From positions 7,456,036 to 7,520,035 of the forward strand of contig CP136069.1 in NCBI GenBank assembly GCA_032622095.1: 64,000 nt of DNA, given 5' to 3'. Under the pieces are notes generated by a model. It was not told the origin of the DNA and did no database searches. It saw only the letters and a program-made list of their open reading frames with translations. This stretch comes from Siphonodentalium dalli. Taxonomy: Eukaryota > Mollusca > Scaphopoda > Gadilida > Siphonodentaliidae. Within the stretch, counting starts at the first letter, position 1. Every line of letters starts with the position of its first letter. A program made the position numbers and the translations under genes. This document shows, one piece after another, positions 21,610 through 31,941 of the stretch.

Positions 21610-21842
21610 TCATCTTGGTGGTTCCTACTCTGATCACAGTTTATAATAATCTTTAGGTATAAGCACCCTTGGTGGTTCCTATCACTCTGATCACAGTTTA
21701 TAATAATCTTTAGGTATAAGCATCCTTGGTGGTTCCTATTACTCTGGTCACAGTTTATAATAATCTTTAGGTATAAGCATCCTTGGTGGTTCCTACTCTG
21801 GTCACAGTTTATAATAATCTTTAGGTATAAGCACCCTTGGTT
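21610..21842. repeat. ~56-bp minisatellite, four units
   Basis: Units share 'ttggtggttcctactctg' and 'ataatctttaggtataagca'. They are nearly identical, so the array is recent. Confidence 0.8.
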
Positions 21843-21848
21843 ATAGGA

Positions 21849-21926
21849 TCCACAGGTCCCCAGAAAAAAAATTGACCCTTATTATTGGGGTGTGGTCAAT
21901 TTTTGTTCTGGGGGACCTGTGATAGG
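21849..21926. repeat. Hairpin repeat
   Basis: 'cacaggtccccagaa' and 'ttctgggggacctgtg' form a stem, extended by 'attgaccc'/'ggtcaat' around a loop. Confidence 0.65.
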
Positions 21927-22020
21927 ACCTTGATCTGTTCACTATCAGAAGAGTTTTCAATGAAGTGTCAAGTTACTGTCAACCGGTGTTGTTTGCATTT
22001 TGTATGTATGTATGTATGCT

Positions 22021-22385
22021 TTAACCCTTTACCCAACAAACCGGCCAAATAAAGCTTCAACAGCCTAAAATATCTTGGGTCTGTCTCAATAAAACCATAC
22101 AAATATGGATATCATTGGAACCGGCTCATTGACCACATTGTGATGGTTATAGTTATGCCCTGTGCCAATGCATTCTCTTATATATGCGAGTCGACCATAG
22201 GTCGCCTCGCATATATAAGAGAATGCCTTGGCCTAAAAAAAAAATTCTTACATTCTTTAACAATTTTATAATTTTTAATGTGTTAAGCCAATGCATTCTC
22301 TTATATATGCGAGGCGACCTATGGTCGACTCGCATATATAAGAGAATGCATTGGCACAGGGCCCTTCTGTTGGGTAAAGGGTTAA
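22021..22385. mobile_element. TTAA-CCCTTTACCCAACA element, complete
   Basis: TTAA at 22021-22024 and 22382-22385. It is nearly identical to 17315-17714, with hairpins at about 22165-22230 and 22286-22355. The spacer is shortened relative to that copy. Confidence 0.85.
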
Positions 22386-22444
22386 TTGCCAATGCTGCAA
22401 ATTAATGCAGAACATGGATATGTACATACATGTATATACAATGG

Positions 22445-22815
22445 GGTCACTTACATCATCATCGTCATCATCATCATCAACATCCTCATCGTCGACATCA
22501 TCATCATCAACACCATCATCATGATCATCAACACCATCATCTTGATCATCAACACCATCATCTTCATCACCATCATCATCTTCATCAACACCATCATCAT
22601 CAACACCATCATCTTCATCACCATCATCATCTTCATCATCATCATCTACACGATCGTCATCATCATCTTCATCATCCGTATCGTCACCATCGTCGACATT
22701 TTTGTCGCCGTCTTTATACATCTTCATCACCCATCGTCATCATTATCAACATCGTCGTCATCATCAATCGTCATCATTATCACATTATCAACATCGTCGT
22801 CGTCATCATTGTCAC
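22445..22815. repeat. (ATC)n-type complex microsatellite
   Basis: About 370 bp of imperfect ATC/CATCA triplets with 'aacaccatcatc' higher-order units. All three frames on one strand and two on the other stay open and give poly-His, poly-Ile or poly-Asp strings. This is low complexity and should not be read as genes. Confidence 0.9.
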
Positions 22816-22829
22816 CATTCTAGAGCTAC

Positions 22830-22977
22830 ATTAATGAATTTGGTGATGTTAGCCTGCTATGCGGGAGAGCATAACTAAATTCACCCTCTGGGGACCTCAA
22901 TCTGCAAATGACAGGCACACCAAACTGTATACACTAAACTATATATTAATTTGTGAGTTTGTCCGAGAAAAGTCAAC
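22830..22977. repeat. GAGGTCCCC fragment plus shared spacer
   Basis: The hairpin half 'taaattcaccctctgggg' is followed by 'gtttgtccgagaaaagtcaa', the inverted copy of the spacer at 15456-15510. Confidence 0.65.
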
Positions 22978-23165
22978 TACAGGAATGCCCTAAATAATCG
23001 ACTCCTTAACCACAGCAGAATTATGGGTAACTTTTCAGGATTTAGTCGGAAATATGGCTTGTTGCCATTCATCGGAAAGCTCTTCCGATGAATGGCAACA
23101 AGCCATATTTCCATTACCCATAATCTGCTGTGGTTAAGGAGTTGATCATTTAGAGCATTACTGTA
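22978..23165. mobile_element. CAGTAATGCCC palindromic MITE
   Basis: TA is present at both ends. The right arm has a deletion of about 20 bp near 23112. The loop is only a few bases. Confidence 0.8.
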
Positions 23166-23247
23166 TTCTCCTTCGTTTATCTGTAAATGTTCGTCCATAC
23201 TAATATCTCAGTCACAGCGTCACAGGTTATCAGATCTCAATGCAATT

Positions 23248-23514
23248 TTGTACCTTGTGTTCACCATAATAAGGAATTCCAAAGAAGTTTTAATTGGTTT
23301 TGTTTTCAGTCTTCATTCTAAGGTTTATATTGAAATGTTGATATTTTGTCTGACTGCCTCAACCATGAGTCATCAGATCCCGATGGAACTGGGTGGAGAT
23401 ATTCAATACGCGGACAGCTTTCAACAAACGACGAGACTGATCTCGATGGAACTGGGTGGAGATATTCAATACGAGGACAGCTTTCAACAAACGACGAGAC
23501 TGATCCCTTGGTGA
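23248..23514 (+). other. Candidate small coding segment with in-frame 63-bp duplication
   Basis: An 88-residue open frame ends at the TGA at 23512-23514. Its C-terminal half has a 21-residue unit (PMELGGDIQYADSFQQTTRL) repeated twice, differing mainly by Ala/Glu. The duplicated bases lie at about 23385-23505. Base composition is more GC-rich than the flanks, and 'tttttcag'-like sequence lies upstream, so an exon is possible. No family is recognised and a simple minisatellite explains it equally well. Confidence 0.25.
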
Positions 23515-23524
23515 TAGTAAATTA

Positions 23525-23951
23525 ATATGTGACCCGCCATATCAAATCCAGTCGTAAGTCGGGATTTTTTTACCCTGTGCCAATGCATTCTCTTATATAT
23601 GCGAGTCGACCATAGGTCGCCTCGCATATATAAGAGAATGCATTGGCCTAACAATTTTTTAAATAAATGTTTCTTACAATTTTTAGGACATAAAATAAAA
23701 AACATCCATTACCCTGCAGGGAGCCCCACACATATATGTTTGTCTGGGGCTCTGTATGGGTGAAATTATAAAATTGTTAAAGAATACAAGAAAAAATTAT
23801 TAAAATTGTAAAAAATTGTTAGACCAATGCATTCTCTTATATATGCGAGGCGAGGCAACCTATGGTCGACTCGCATATATAAGAGAATGCATTGGCACAG
23901 GGTAAAAAAAATCCTGACTTACGACTGGATTTGATATGGCGGGTCACATAT
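23525..23951. mobile_element. TATGTGACCCGCC-ended element with two hairpin modules
   Basis: The inverted ends 'tatgtgacccgccatatc' and complement continue through 'cagtcgtaagtcgggatt'. It holds hairpin modules at 23577-23646 and 23824-23895, plus a third hairpin between them ('gggagccccaca'/'tggggctct'). It is about 80-90% like 34978-35429. Confidence 0.8.
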
Positions 23952-24690
23952 GGTCGGAATCATAATTTAGAGTTTTGATGTTAAATTATAGAGTATACTG
24001 TTAGATCACCTAGTACAAACGCTATCGCATGCCAAATGGGGTGGGATGCTGAAAAATCGCAAGCCAATTTGCGCGCGATTTAGTTTGCCGTGTCCCGCGT
24101 GACTCAGCATCGCATGCGAATATCTTATACTATGTTTCGATTGTAAAATTCAAAGAAATGTAACTCTAATATACCCGTTATTTAGTAAAAAATCATACCA
24201 AAAGAATGACACCACAAAGAGACACGTTTCAAAAACACTATAGGAAAAATCACTTTTAGGAGGCGGACGGCGCAGGCGCGTTAAGCAACGTCACCCCTTT
24301 TTCAAATTGATATCGAGGCAGTCAGGTCGCGCCAGCGACCGCTGCCGCGGGGGCCTGATGGCTCATAAAAACAACTCTATATATAAGCGCCCGCGGCTAC
24401 CACTTTATAGCATCAAGGGTAGACTGAGCAAATCGAGACGGGATGCTGGTCCCGCCAAACTCTCCAGACGGCATCGACATATCAAAACGCATGCGATTCT
24501 CGCCTATCGTATCTGTATTTGGACGGGATTGTGTGCGGATGCGCTGGTTAGATACTATTATAGAAAAATGTACATAATAAATCAAGTTATTAGAATTTAT
24601 GGGTGAAATAGAAAGACTCATATAATGAGAATGCACTGGCACATGATATGTAATGCTGCAGCAGTGCAGCTCTAGTCATGAAAGGTTTAA
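23952..24690. repeat. Repeat remnant interrupted by GC-richer DNA
   Basis: 'cggaatcataatttagagtt' at 23955 and 'aaaaatgtacataataaatc' to 'gtcatgaaaggtttaa' at 24565-24690 both match 55060-55260, where they are contiguous. The intervening 24010-24555 is GC-richer, with 'cgcatgcc', 'gcgcgcgattt' and a TATA-like 'ctatatataagcgcc'. It looks like an insertion or a small promoter region, but I cannot identify a gene; the 99-residue ORF at 24307 is unrecognised. Confidence 0.4.
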
Positions 24691-25370
24691 ACCATGTCAA
24701 TGGACACCATGTTCCCCAAAGGAAGCAACAAATTTAAGTAAGCTTTGATCAGCATGGCACCGCTGATAATTCTTCCTGGTTGTTATCAACAACAATGATA
24801 TAAACCTCATTACTTAGATGACAATGTTCAAGAGCCTTCCTACATAGCGAAAGTTATAATGGTATTAGTTTTTTTTAATCCAAGATGGCCGTTGGCGGCC
24901 ATGTTTTTTTCTCCGAATGACCCCCAAATGACTCGTTCCCATCTACAATGTCAATGTCAACAGCTATGACAAATTTTATAATGATCCAACCAAAGGTACG
25001 ATCTGTAGCCCGTGCTAAAGGAAATTGTTGACGAATCACACGCACATAACGGTATGTATTAGTTTTTCAAATATTTTAACTTAAAAAAAAAAAATTTAAT
25101 TGAACAAGGAATTCAATCTAAATTAAATTTCAAATTTTTTTTTTTTAAATCAATATATATTAAAAAATATTTTATTTATATATAATTTTTTTCTTCATAT
25201 ATATATTTATTTTTTGGGGTTAATTTGAGTTAGGAATTCAATCTAAAAAAAACATTTTTTGAAAGTGAATTTAAAAAAAAATAGGGCCTTAACTCCATTA
25301 AAAAAATCGCATCAAACCCATATACGAACTTTGATCAGCATGGCACTTCTTGGTTTTATCAGAGGCCTAA
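24691..25370. other. No recognised gene; very AT-rich
   Basis: Anonymous sequence with long A and T tracts around 25080-25270. 'aaacccatatacgaactttgatc' near 25315 recalls the tandem arrays at 29.2 kb and 56.2 kb. Confidence 0.4.
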
Positions 25371-25374
25371 ACAG

Positions 25375-25490
25375 ATTGAGGTCTCCAGAGGGTGAATTTG
25401 AGGATGCTAACCTGCTGTATGGGATAGCATCACTAAATTCACCCTCTGGAGACCTCACTTTGCAAATGTCAGACACACTATATCCAGGCA
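25375..25490. mobile_element. Single-hairpin GAGGTCCCC MITE
   Basis: 'gaggtctccagagggtgaat' pairs with 'attcaccctctggagacctc'. One hairpin only. The left outer terminus is missing. Confidence 0.65.
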
Positions 25491-25499
25491 ATGCATGGA

Positions 25500-26646
25500 T
25501 GGGTTGATTAGTTGTCAAAATTATTTTAATTACAATTACTTTCAAAATGCTCAATTACAAGTAACCTATTTGTCCCCCTTAAATGATGTGTTTGGCCATT
25601 TTAGAAAGTAATTGAATTACATGTCTATTTATCCAAGTAGTTACTTACTTTCAATAATTTGTCATGGAGAAATGACCCAAATTACATATTACTATCAATT
25701 AACTAATTAATTACAGTCAAAATACAATTACCCCATCACAGTCGTGATGTGATGAAGCAGTTGAAATTATGACACAACCAAGTCTGGGTTTAGTGTGCCT
25801 GTCAGTTGCAGAATAAGGTCCAAGAGGGTGAAGTTAGTGATTATATCCTGCATAGCAGGCTAGCATCACTAAGTTCATCCTCTTAGGACCTCATTCTGAT
25901 TAGGCCTCATTTGATATGGGAGACATAGACTCAGATTCAAGTTCCCAAATGGTGATTATTGCGATGTACACCCATTGGGAACCTCGATTATGCAATGTGT
26001 CGTATGCCAATTTGAGGGTATAGAGAAACTAAACTAAAAAGAAATAGAATCTATGTGAAGAAGTTTCTATAGCAAATTTGATAATAAAGATATTTTTCAG
26101 AGAAGATGAGGCCTAAGCAGAATGAGGCAGCCAGAGGGTGAATTTGGTGATGCTAGCCCACCATGTGAGATAGCATCACTAAATTCACACTCTGAGGACC
26201 TCATTCTGCAAATGACAGACACCCTATAATCAGTCTTGGACACAACCCCAATGAACTTCATTCTGAGCAATAAAAATCTAAAACCAATGCAGATATAGTG
26301 ATCAGTTTAATTAAATACTGAATCATAATAAAAATAACAATGTTTACAATGTCATAATTAAATGATGTCTTCAGTCAAAATAGTGTATTTCTTCCAGGTG
26401 ACTATAACAACTTACATAATATAATTACAATTATCTAAAGGATTAAAGCCCCACTTAATTTTCGAGGTCACCGATTATTTTTGTTATAGTTACTTGATCT
26501 ACGGTTTTAATAACAATCTTTGCCATAAAATATGATTAAAATACTATAATTCAACACCATTTGAAACATCTGTGTCTCAGAAGATGCCCATAGTCTGACA
26601 TAGAGAAATAAAAAACAGCTGAAATCATAGGAAGATTCCCCCTGTT
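25500..26646. repeat. Long GAGGTCCCC-family composite in anonymous DNA
   Basis: Bases about 25775-26245 form a complete long composite with outer ends near 'ccaagtctgg' and 'cagtcttgg'. The interior shares 'cccaaatggtgattattg' and 'gagaaactaaactaaaaag' with 15.7 kb. The flanks 25500-25770 and 26250-26646 hold nothing recognisable. Confidence 0.55.
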
Positions 26647-27480
26647 TTTAGCTCACCTGAGACGAAGTCTCCGGTGGAGCTATAGTCATCACTCCTCGTC
26701 CGTCGTCCGTCCGTGTGTCTGTCCGTCCGTCAACTTTAAAAAAAAACATCTTCTCCTCTGAAACCATCTACCGAATTGGTTCATATTTGGTGTGGATGTT
26801 CCCTAGGTGACTCTCATTCAGATTTGTTCAAATGAGGTCACTGGGTCAAATAGTTGCGAAACCAGGGCCATAACTCGATTCCTCCATAGTAATTCTAACA
26901 ACAACTTCTTGTCCATAACCATTGTGCCGATTTAGCTAATATTTGGTATGGAGGGTCCTTGGGTGACTGGTGTTCAGATTTGTTCAAATGAGGTCACCCG
27001 GTCAATTAGTTGAGAAACCAGGGCCATAACTCATAGTAATTCTTACAATGACTTCTTCTAAAAAAATATTGGGCCGATTTAGCTTATATTTGGTACTGAG
27101 GGACCTTGGGTGACTGGGAATCAGATTTGTTCAAATTGGGTCACTGGGTCAAAGCCAGGAACATAACTCTAAAAACCAAAAAATTACATTTTTGCATTTT
27201 GATCATATTTGGTGTGGATGTTCCCTAGGTGACTGTCATTCAGATTTTTTCAAATGAGGTCACTGTGTCAAATAGTTGCGAAACCAGGGCCATAACTATA
27301 TTCCTCCTTGGTAATTCTTATAACGACTTCTTGTCTTGAACCATTATGCCGATTTAGTTTACATTTGGTATGGGGGGTCATTGAATGACTGGGGTTCAGA
27401 TTTGTTCAAATGGGGTCACTGGGTCAAATAGGGGTGGAGCCAGGGCCATAATTAAAAAAAAATAATAATAATTTCAGGAA
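26647..27480. repeat. ~180-bp tandem array with GCTCACCTGAG hairpin head
   Basis: The head 'tagctcacctgagac' pairs with 'gtctccggtggagcta' and is followed by GTCC-rich microsatellite. About four diverged units follow, with 'tttggtgtggatgttccctaggtgac', 'gttcaaatgaggtcactgggtc' and 'ccagggccataactc'. This repeat type is widespread in bivalve genomes (established knowledge; the match is by eye). Confidence 0.7.
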
Positions 27481-27794
27481 CTCCTTGATCAATTTAACAT
27501 ACAAAAAAAAATATCACCCCCCCCCCCACATGACCCAGAACCCCACCCTGCCCCCAACCAACAGCATTCCACCCTATCTCATCTCCTAACTCACAGGATC
27601 TCTCCCACCAGCAGATTAAGTCAATTGTATTAGCTACAGAGAGAGAGAGAGTTAATATAAATACACACACAGTCATCAATTGAGATGTTTATCAGGCTGA
27701 CAGATCCTGTGTGAACTAATGCTTAGCTAGCACCCATGCCAATGTGTGTTATTAAAATAAAATAAACACAAATTATTGTTCTCTAACCTGAATT
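27481..27794. other. Low-complexity stretch
   Basis: A C run near 27517-27528, a GA run near 27641-27650 and an ACAC tract. No gene. Confidence 0.5.
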
Positions 27795-28235
27795 TAGTGT
27801 GTCTGGCATTTGCAGAATGAGGTTCCCAGAGGGTGAATTTAGTTATGCTACCCTGCAAAGCAGTCTAGCATCACCAAATACACTAGCCAGGGTCCTCATT
27901 CTGCTTAGGCCTCATCTTCTGGGAAGTATATAGGCACTTAAATTGACATTTTTACTTACTTTTTCCCTTCTGTTTAGTTTCTATATCCCCTAATTTGTGA
28001 ATATAAAATGCATAATTGAGGTGCCCAATGGGTGCACATCACCAACTTTAACTGGAGAACTTCAATCTAATGCTATGTCTCCCATAACAGTTGAGGCCTA
28101 CACAGAATGAGGTCCCCAGAGGGTGAATTTGGTGATGCTAGCCCGCATTGCAGGATTGTGTCATTAAATTCACCCTTTGGGGACCTCATTCTGCAAATGT
28201 CAGACACTATGTTCAGGCTTGGCTTTTCAAATATT
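27795..28235. repeat. Long GAGGTCCCC-family composite
   Basis: Hairpin halves at about 27815-27905 and 28105-28195 flank 'cataattgaggtgcccaatg'. It contains the unoccupied version (27906-27930) of the site where 9277-9743 inserted. Confidence 0.6.
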
Positions 28236-28659
28236 ATGTTCTTAACCACCAGTATCCAGTTGAGCTCATTATACCCTGATTTTGCAAAGAAAACTTGGGG
28301 GGTATATTGGATTGAATTTGTCAGTCTCTATGTCAGACTGTTATCCCATCCATCCATCTGTCATTATGTCTCTATCCGTCCATCAATTGTTTTCTTCTCC
28401 AGATACATATTAAAGACCAAATGGGTTTATATATTTAGGTGTGGATGTAAATCCTTGTTTTGATCACAGCTGTAGGAGTAACACAATACATTGGTATTGC
28501 TGGGCAAAATGTTTGTGCCATCATTAATTATCTCCATGTCAACAGGTCTCCCAGACATTCTGGTAGCTGATAGTGGCTTTATGAATGGAATTTTATCCCA
28601 TGTTTATCTCAGATACAAATTACCTGTTTGACAGATAAAGTTAATTTTTACTATTAATA
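28236..28659. other. Anonymous DNA
   Basis: Contains a CCATCCATCCATCTGTC microsatellite near 28350 and diverged tandem-array material ('ttgttttcttctccagatac'). No gene recognised. Confidence 0.4.
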
Positions 28660-28815
28660 TTAACCATTTCATGACCAGAGTTGTGCTGGTGAGTGCAATG
28701 AAGACCCCGTGCTTGTGCATTCTCTTATATATGCTCCCATGGGAAGCCTCCCATATAAAAGAGAATGCACTGGCTTTCAAGGTCATGGTAATTTTATTGA
28801 GCCAATAGGCATTCA
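28660..28815. repeat. CCCTTTCATG-type element fragment
   Basis: 'attaaccatttcatgaccag' leads into one diverged hairpin at about 28715-28775. The right half is missing. A run of 16 G follows at 28863-28878. Confidence 0.6.
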
Positions 28816-28915
28816 AATAAATCATGTATGTCATATTCTTGCAGGGATGTCGCCACTGTGTTGGGGGGGGGGGGGGGGTGATTTACAGATTTGTTCAATG
28901 AAATGTAATTTTTGA

Positions 28916-30235
28916 GCTCACATCTTCTCTAGACTGAATGGGTTCATATTTGGTGTGGATGTTCCCTAGGTGACTTACATTCAGATTTGTTTAAATGAGG
29001 TCACTCTATCAAATGGTTATGAAGGCAGGGCCATAACTCTTGCCCTCCATAGTAATTCTTAACAAGAGCATCGCTAGGGCGTGGCAAAATACGCCCTTTA
29101 GCCATTTCGAATTGTACTATCGCAAAATAAGATAATATTTTGAGCTTACATTTGAAGAAAATCTGATATACCCCTAATTTCAATGCCAAAATGTGGTCAA
29201 ATTCTAAGTCGAAAAAATGGCCATAACTCATGTAAAAATAATTAGACAGAACCTATATTCAAACTTGGTCTGTAGTTTAAGCTGGGAAATACACATACCA
29301 GCTTTGGTTCAGCTCAAATAATCAAAACTGGAGTTATCGGTCGGAAACCAAAATGTTATGAAATTGGTCAAATTCTAAGTTGAAAAAGGGCCGTAACTCA
29401 TGTAAAATAACTGGACGGAACCCATATTCGAACTTGGCCTGTATCTTTAGCTGAGAAATACACATACCAACTTTGGTTCAGATCAAATAATCCAAACTGG
29501 AGTTATCGGTCGGAAACCAAAAATGTTAACAGACGGTCAAATTCTAAGTCGAAAAAGGGCCGTAACTCATGTAAAAATATTTGGACGGAACCTATATTCG
29601 AACTTGGCCTGTATCTTTAACTGGGAAATACACATACCAACTTTGGTTCAGATCAAATAATCCAAACTGGAGTTATCGATCAGAAACCAAAAATGTTAAC
29701 GGACGGACGGACAGACAGACGGACAGACAGACGGACGGACAGACTGATAACATAATACAACCTTTTTTCAAAAAGGGCGTATAAAAACTACTTCTTCTGC
29801 TGTATCATCAGGTTGAATGGGTCCATATTTGGTATGAACAGTCCTTGGGTGACCAGGAGTTCAGATTTGTTTTCAAATGGGGTCATTGGTTTTAAATGGG
29901 GTCACCTGGTCAACTAGGGGTCAAGCAAAGGACAGTTTTCCTCTTAATATGCTTCCTTCACACAGACCATCAGGTCTATTTTACTGATATTTAGTATGAA
30001 GGGTTCTTTGGTGTCTGGGATTCAAATTTATTCAGATGGGGTCACCAGATTAAATAGAGTGGGACCAGGGACATAACTGTATGTCTCTATAGTAATACTT
30101 AAAAATGTCTTCTCAAGAGAGGTTGGACTATTTAGCTTACATATAGTATGGAGGATCCTTTAGTGACTGAGATTCAGATTTGTTAACATGAGGTCAACCT
30201 GTTAAGAAATGACGGGGCTATGGGGACTTCACTTA
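28916..30235. repeat. Two tandem-array families, one inside the other
   Basis: Bases 28916-29060 and 29790-30235 belong to the same 'ttcagatttgttcaaatg' family as 26647-27480. Between them, 29066-29730 is an array of about 150-bp units ('aaaaagggccgtaactcatg', 'ccaactttggttcagatcaa', 'ggagttatcggtcggaaac') ending in a GGAC/AGAC microsatellite at 29700-29742. The host phrase 'atagtaattctt' breaks at 29059, and 'acttcttctgctgtatcatc' resumes after 29780, so the inner array inserted into the outer one. Confidence 0.7.
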
Positions 30236-30497
30236 AAACATCTACCTTGGAACTACCTGACTGATTAATCTGACATATGTATGGTGTTTTCGGGTTCATG
30301 TATAATTGGGCTTCAAACATGTCTAAATAGTTTTTAAAAAGGTGCTTGTGAGATTGGAAATTTCGAACAATTGAGAAAGTTTGAGATGTCAGTTGTGAAA
30401 TTCCAACCTAAGACTTGGGAATCTGGAGCCCGGTCAGGAGGGGATATGTTGAGCTGGGGGGGGGGGGGGGGGGGGTGTATATAATATAAAGTTATTA
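30236..30497. other. Anonymous DNA with a G20 run
   Basis: A G run at 30456-30475. Otherwise nothing recognised. Confidence 0.4.
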
Positions 30498-30647
30498 TAC
30501 AATGTTGTGTACAGTATGTGTTTTTCTTGTACGAGTCCAGGCTGTGGTGAAGTCATATTGGACGAGACACGCCAGTGTCGAGTCCAATATGACTTCACCA
30601 CAGCCTGGACGAGTACAAGAAAACCTCATACTGTACACAACATTGTA
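30498..30647. mobile_element. Near-perfect 150-bp hairpin MITE with TA ends
   Basis: 'caatgttgtgtacagtatg' pairs with its complement at the right. The stem continues through 'gagtccaggctgtggtgaag' to a loop near 30573. TA flanks both ends. The ORFs in both directions are artefacts of the palindrome. Confidence 0.75.
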
Positions 30648-30724
30648 CAATGAAATTTTTATTATCCATCTGTATGTTTATCCAAATTTTGGGAATAAAA
30701 CTTTTGTGGTTATTTTTAGATAAC

Positions 30725-31033
30725 AATTTTTGAAGTTTTATTATTTCTATTGTTTGTGGCCCAGAACACGCTGTCAAAAGTATGGTTTCGGTCAAAATTG
30801 CGTTATTATTACCACTGTATTCCGATAACTGTTATCCATCTTCGTCCATTTGAATAAGTGTTTCTGTGGCAATTATTAGTACACATCTCGAGAAAATTAC
30901 CAACTTCAAAAATAATATCTGATCACTCTGAACTTTGATTGATGGGTTCCTCGACTCGAATCAAATAATTTTTACCCCTGAAGCCAAAGAAATAGTAATT
31001 TAGGGGTGCTTAATCGGATTGAGTACCTTTAAT
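30725..31033. repeat. TTAA-AGGTACTC family fragment (right part)
   Basis: It contains 'gatgggttcctcgactcgaa' and ends with 'ggattgagtacctttaa'. The left end is missing. Confidence 0.65.
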
Positions 31034-31105
31034 ACTAAATCTAAAGTTGGCAGTGCAAACTTGGCACCCTGAAATGTTACACTATAGGGTTCTAGCATTC
31101 AAAGT

Positions 31106-31360
31106 CAAGCCTTGAAATAGCGTGTCTGTCATTTGCAGAATGAGGTCGCCAGAGGGTGAATTTAGTGATGCTACCCCCGCATACCGGGATAGCATCACCA
31201 AATTCACCCTCTGGGGACCTCATTCTGCTTACACCTCAGCAGAATGAGGTTCCCAGAGGGTGAATTTGGTGATGCTAGCCCGCTATGCGGGGTAGCATCA
31301 CTAAATTCTCCCTCTGGGGACCTCATTCTGCAAATGACAGACACGCTATTTCAACGCTTG
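31106..31360. mobile_element. GAGGTCCCC double-hairpin MITE, complete copy
   Basis: Ends CAAGCCTTGAAATAG and complement. Same two-hairpin structure as 2485-2738 and 17785-18031, with only scattered differences. Confidence 0.8.
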
Positions 31361-31434
31361 CTCAACGTTAATGGTGCTGCATGATCCAGGCTCCAGCTCG
31401 TGGTTAAAGATTCATAATCCGAATTAACGCTACC

Positions 31435-31870
31435 AAATTACTAATTTTCTTGGCTTCGGGGGTGAAAGAATATTTTATTCGCGTCAAGGAAACAACCCAT
31501 CAAAGCTCAGAGTGATCAGATATCTATTTTTGAAATCTATTATTTTTCAGCCCCAATAATTCTAAATGGCCTAGGAAATGTCTACGAGAAGACTGTCTGG
31601 GACCAAATTGCAGATGAAGATGAATAACTCTAAAATCAAGTGGCTTTTTTGTGTCAGATATTTGACAAACCAGGAAAATGTCCGTGAACAAAATGTTGAT
31701 AAATAACAGGTCTCGGGAAATTTTTATACAAAAGTTGACTGTGGTTAGCATTATTTTTGGCGATTAATCGATTCTTATAACAAATGTGGTATTTAAAGAA
31801 AATTTGTCGTTATTGGAATCTGATGATATGGGGACCATTGATCATTCGGATTAGTACTTTTAATATTTCG
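31435..31870. repeat. TTAA-AGGTACTC family copy, ends degraded
   Basis: It runs from 'cttggcttcgggggtg' to 'ggattagtacttttaa'. It lies directly 3' of the first zinc-finger gene (minus strand). Confidence 0.6.
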
Positions 31871-31941
31871 AAAAGAAAGGGTTAAGGCTTTGTTTTATGG
31901 TGTATTTTCCTATGATTTATCAGGTTTTATGGTGTATTTTT

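Noticed and set aside
21396-21656. 86-residue hydrophobic frame resembling a membrane protein
   Set aside because: It runs through one arm of an inverted repeat into a minisatellite; hydrophobicity reflects AT-rich codons.
22275-22834. Poly-Asp, poly-His and poly-Ile open frames
   Set aside because: They are three readings of an imperfect ATC microsatellite, open in several frames on both strands with no other protein feature.
24276-24290. 'gttaagcaacgtc' resembling the conserved core of 5S rRNA
   Set aside because: Only 13 bases match and no flanking 5S sequence or secondary structure follows.
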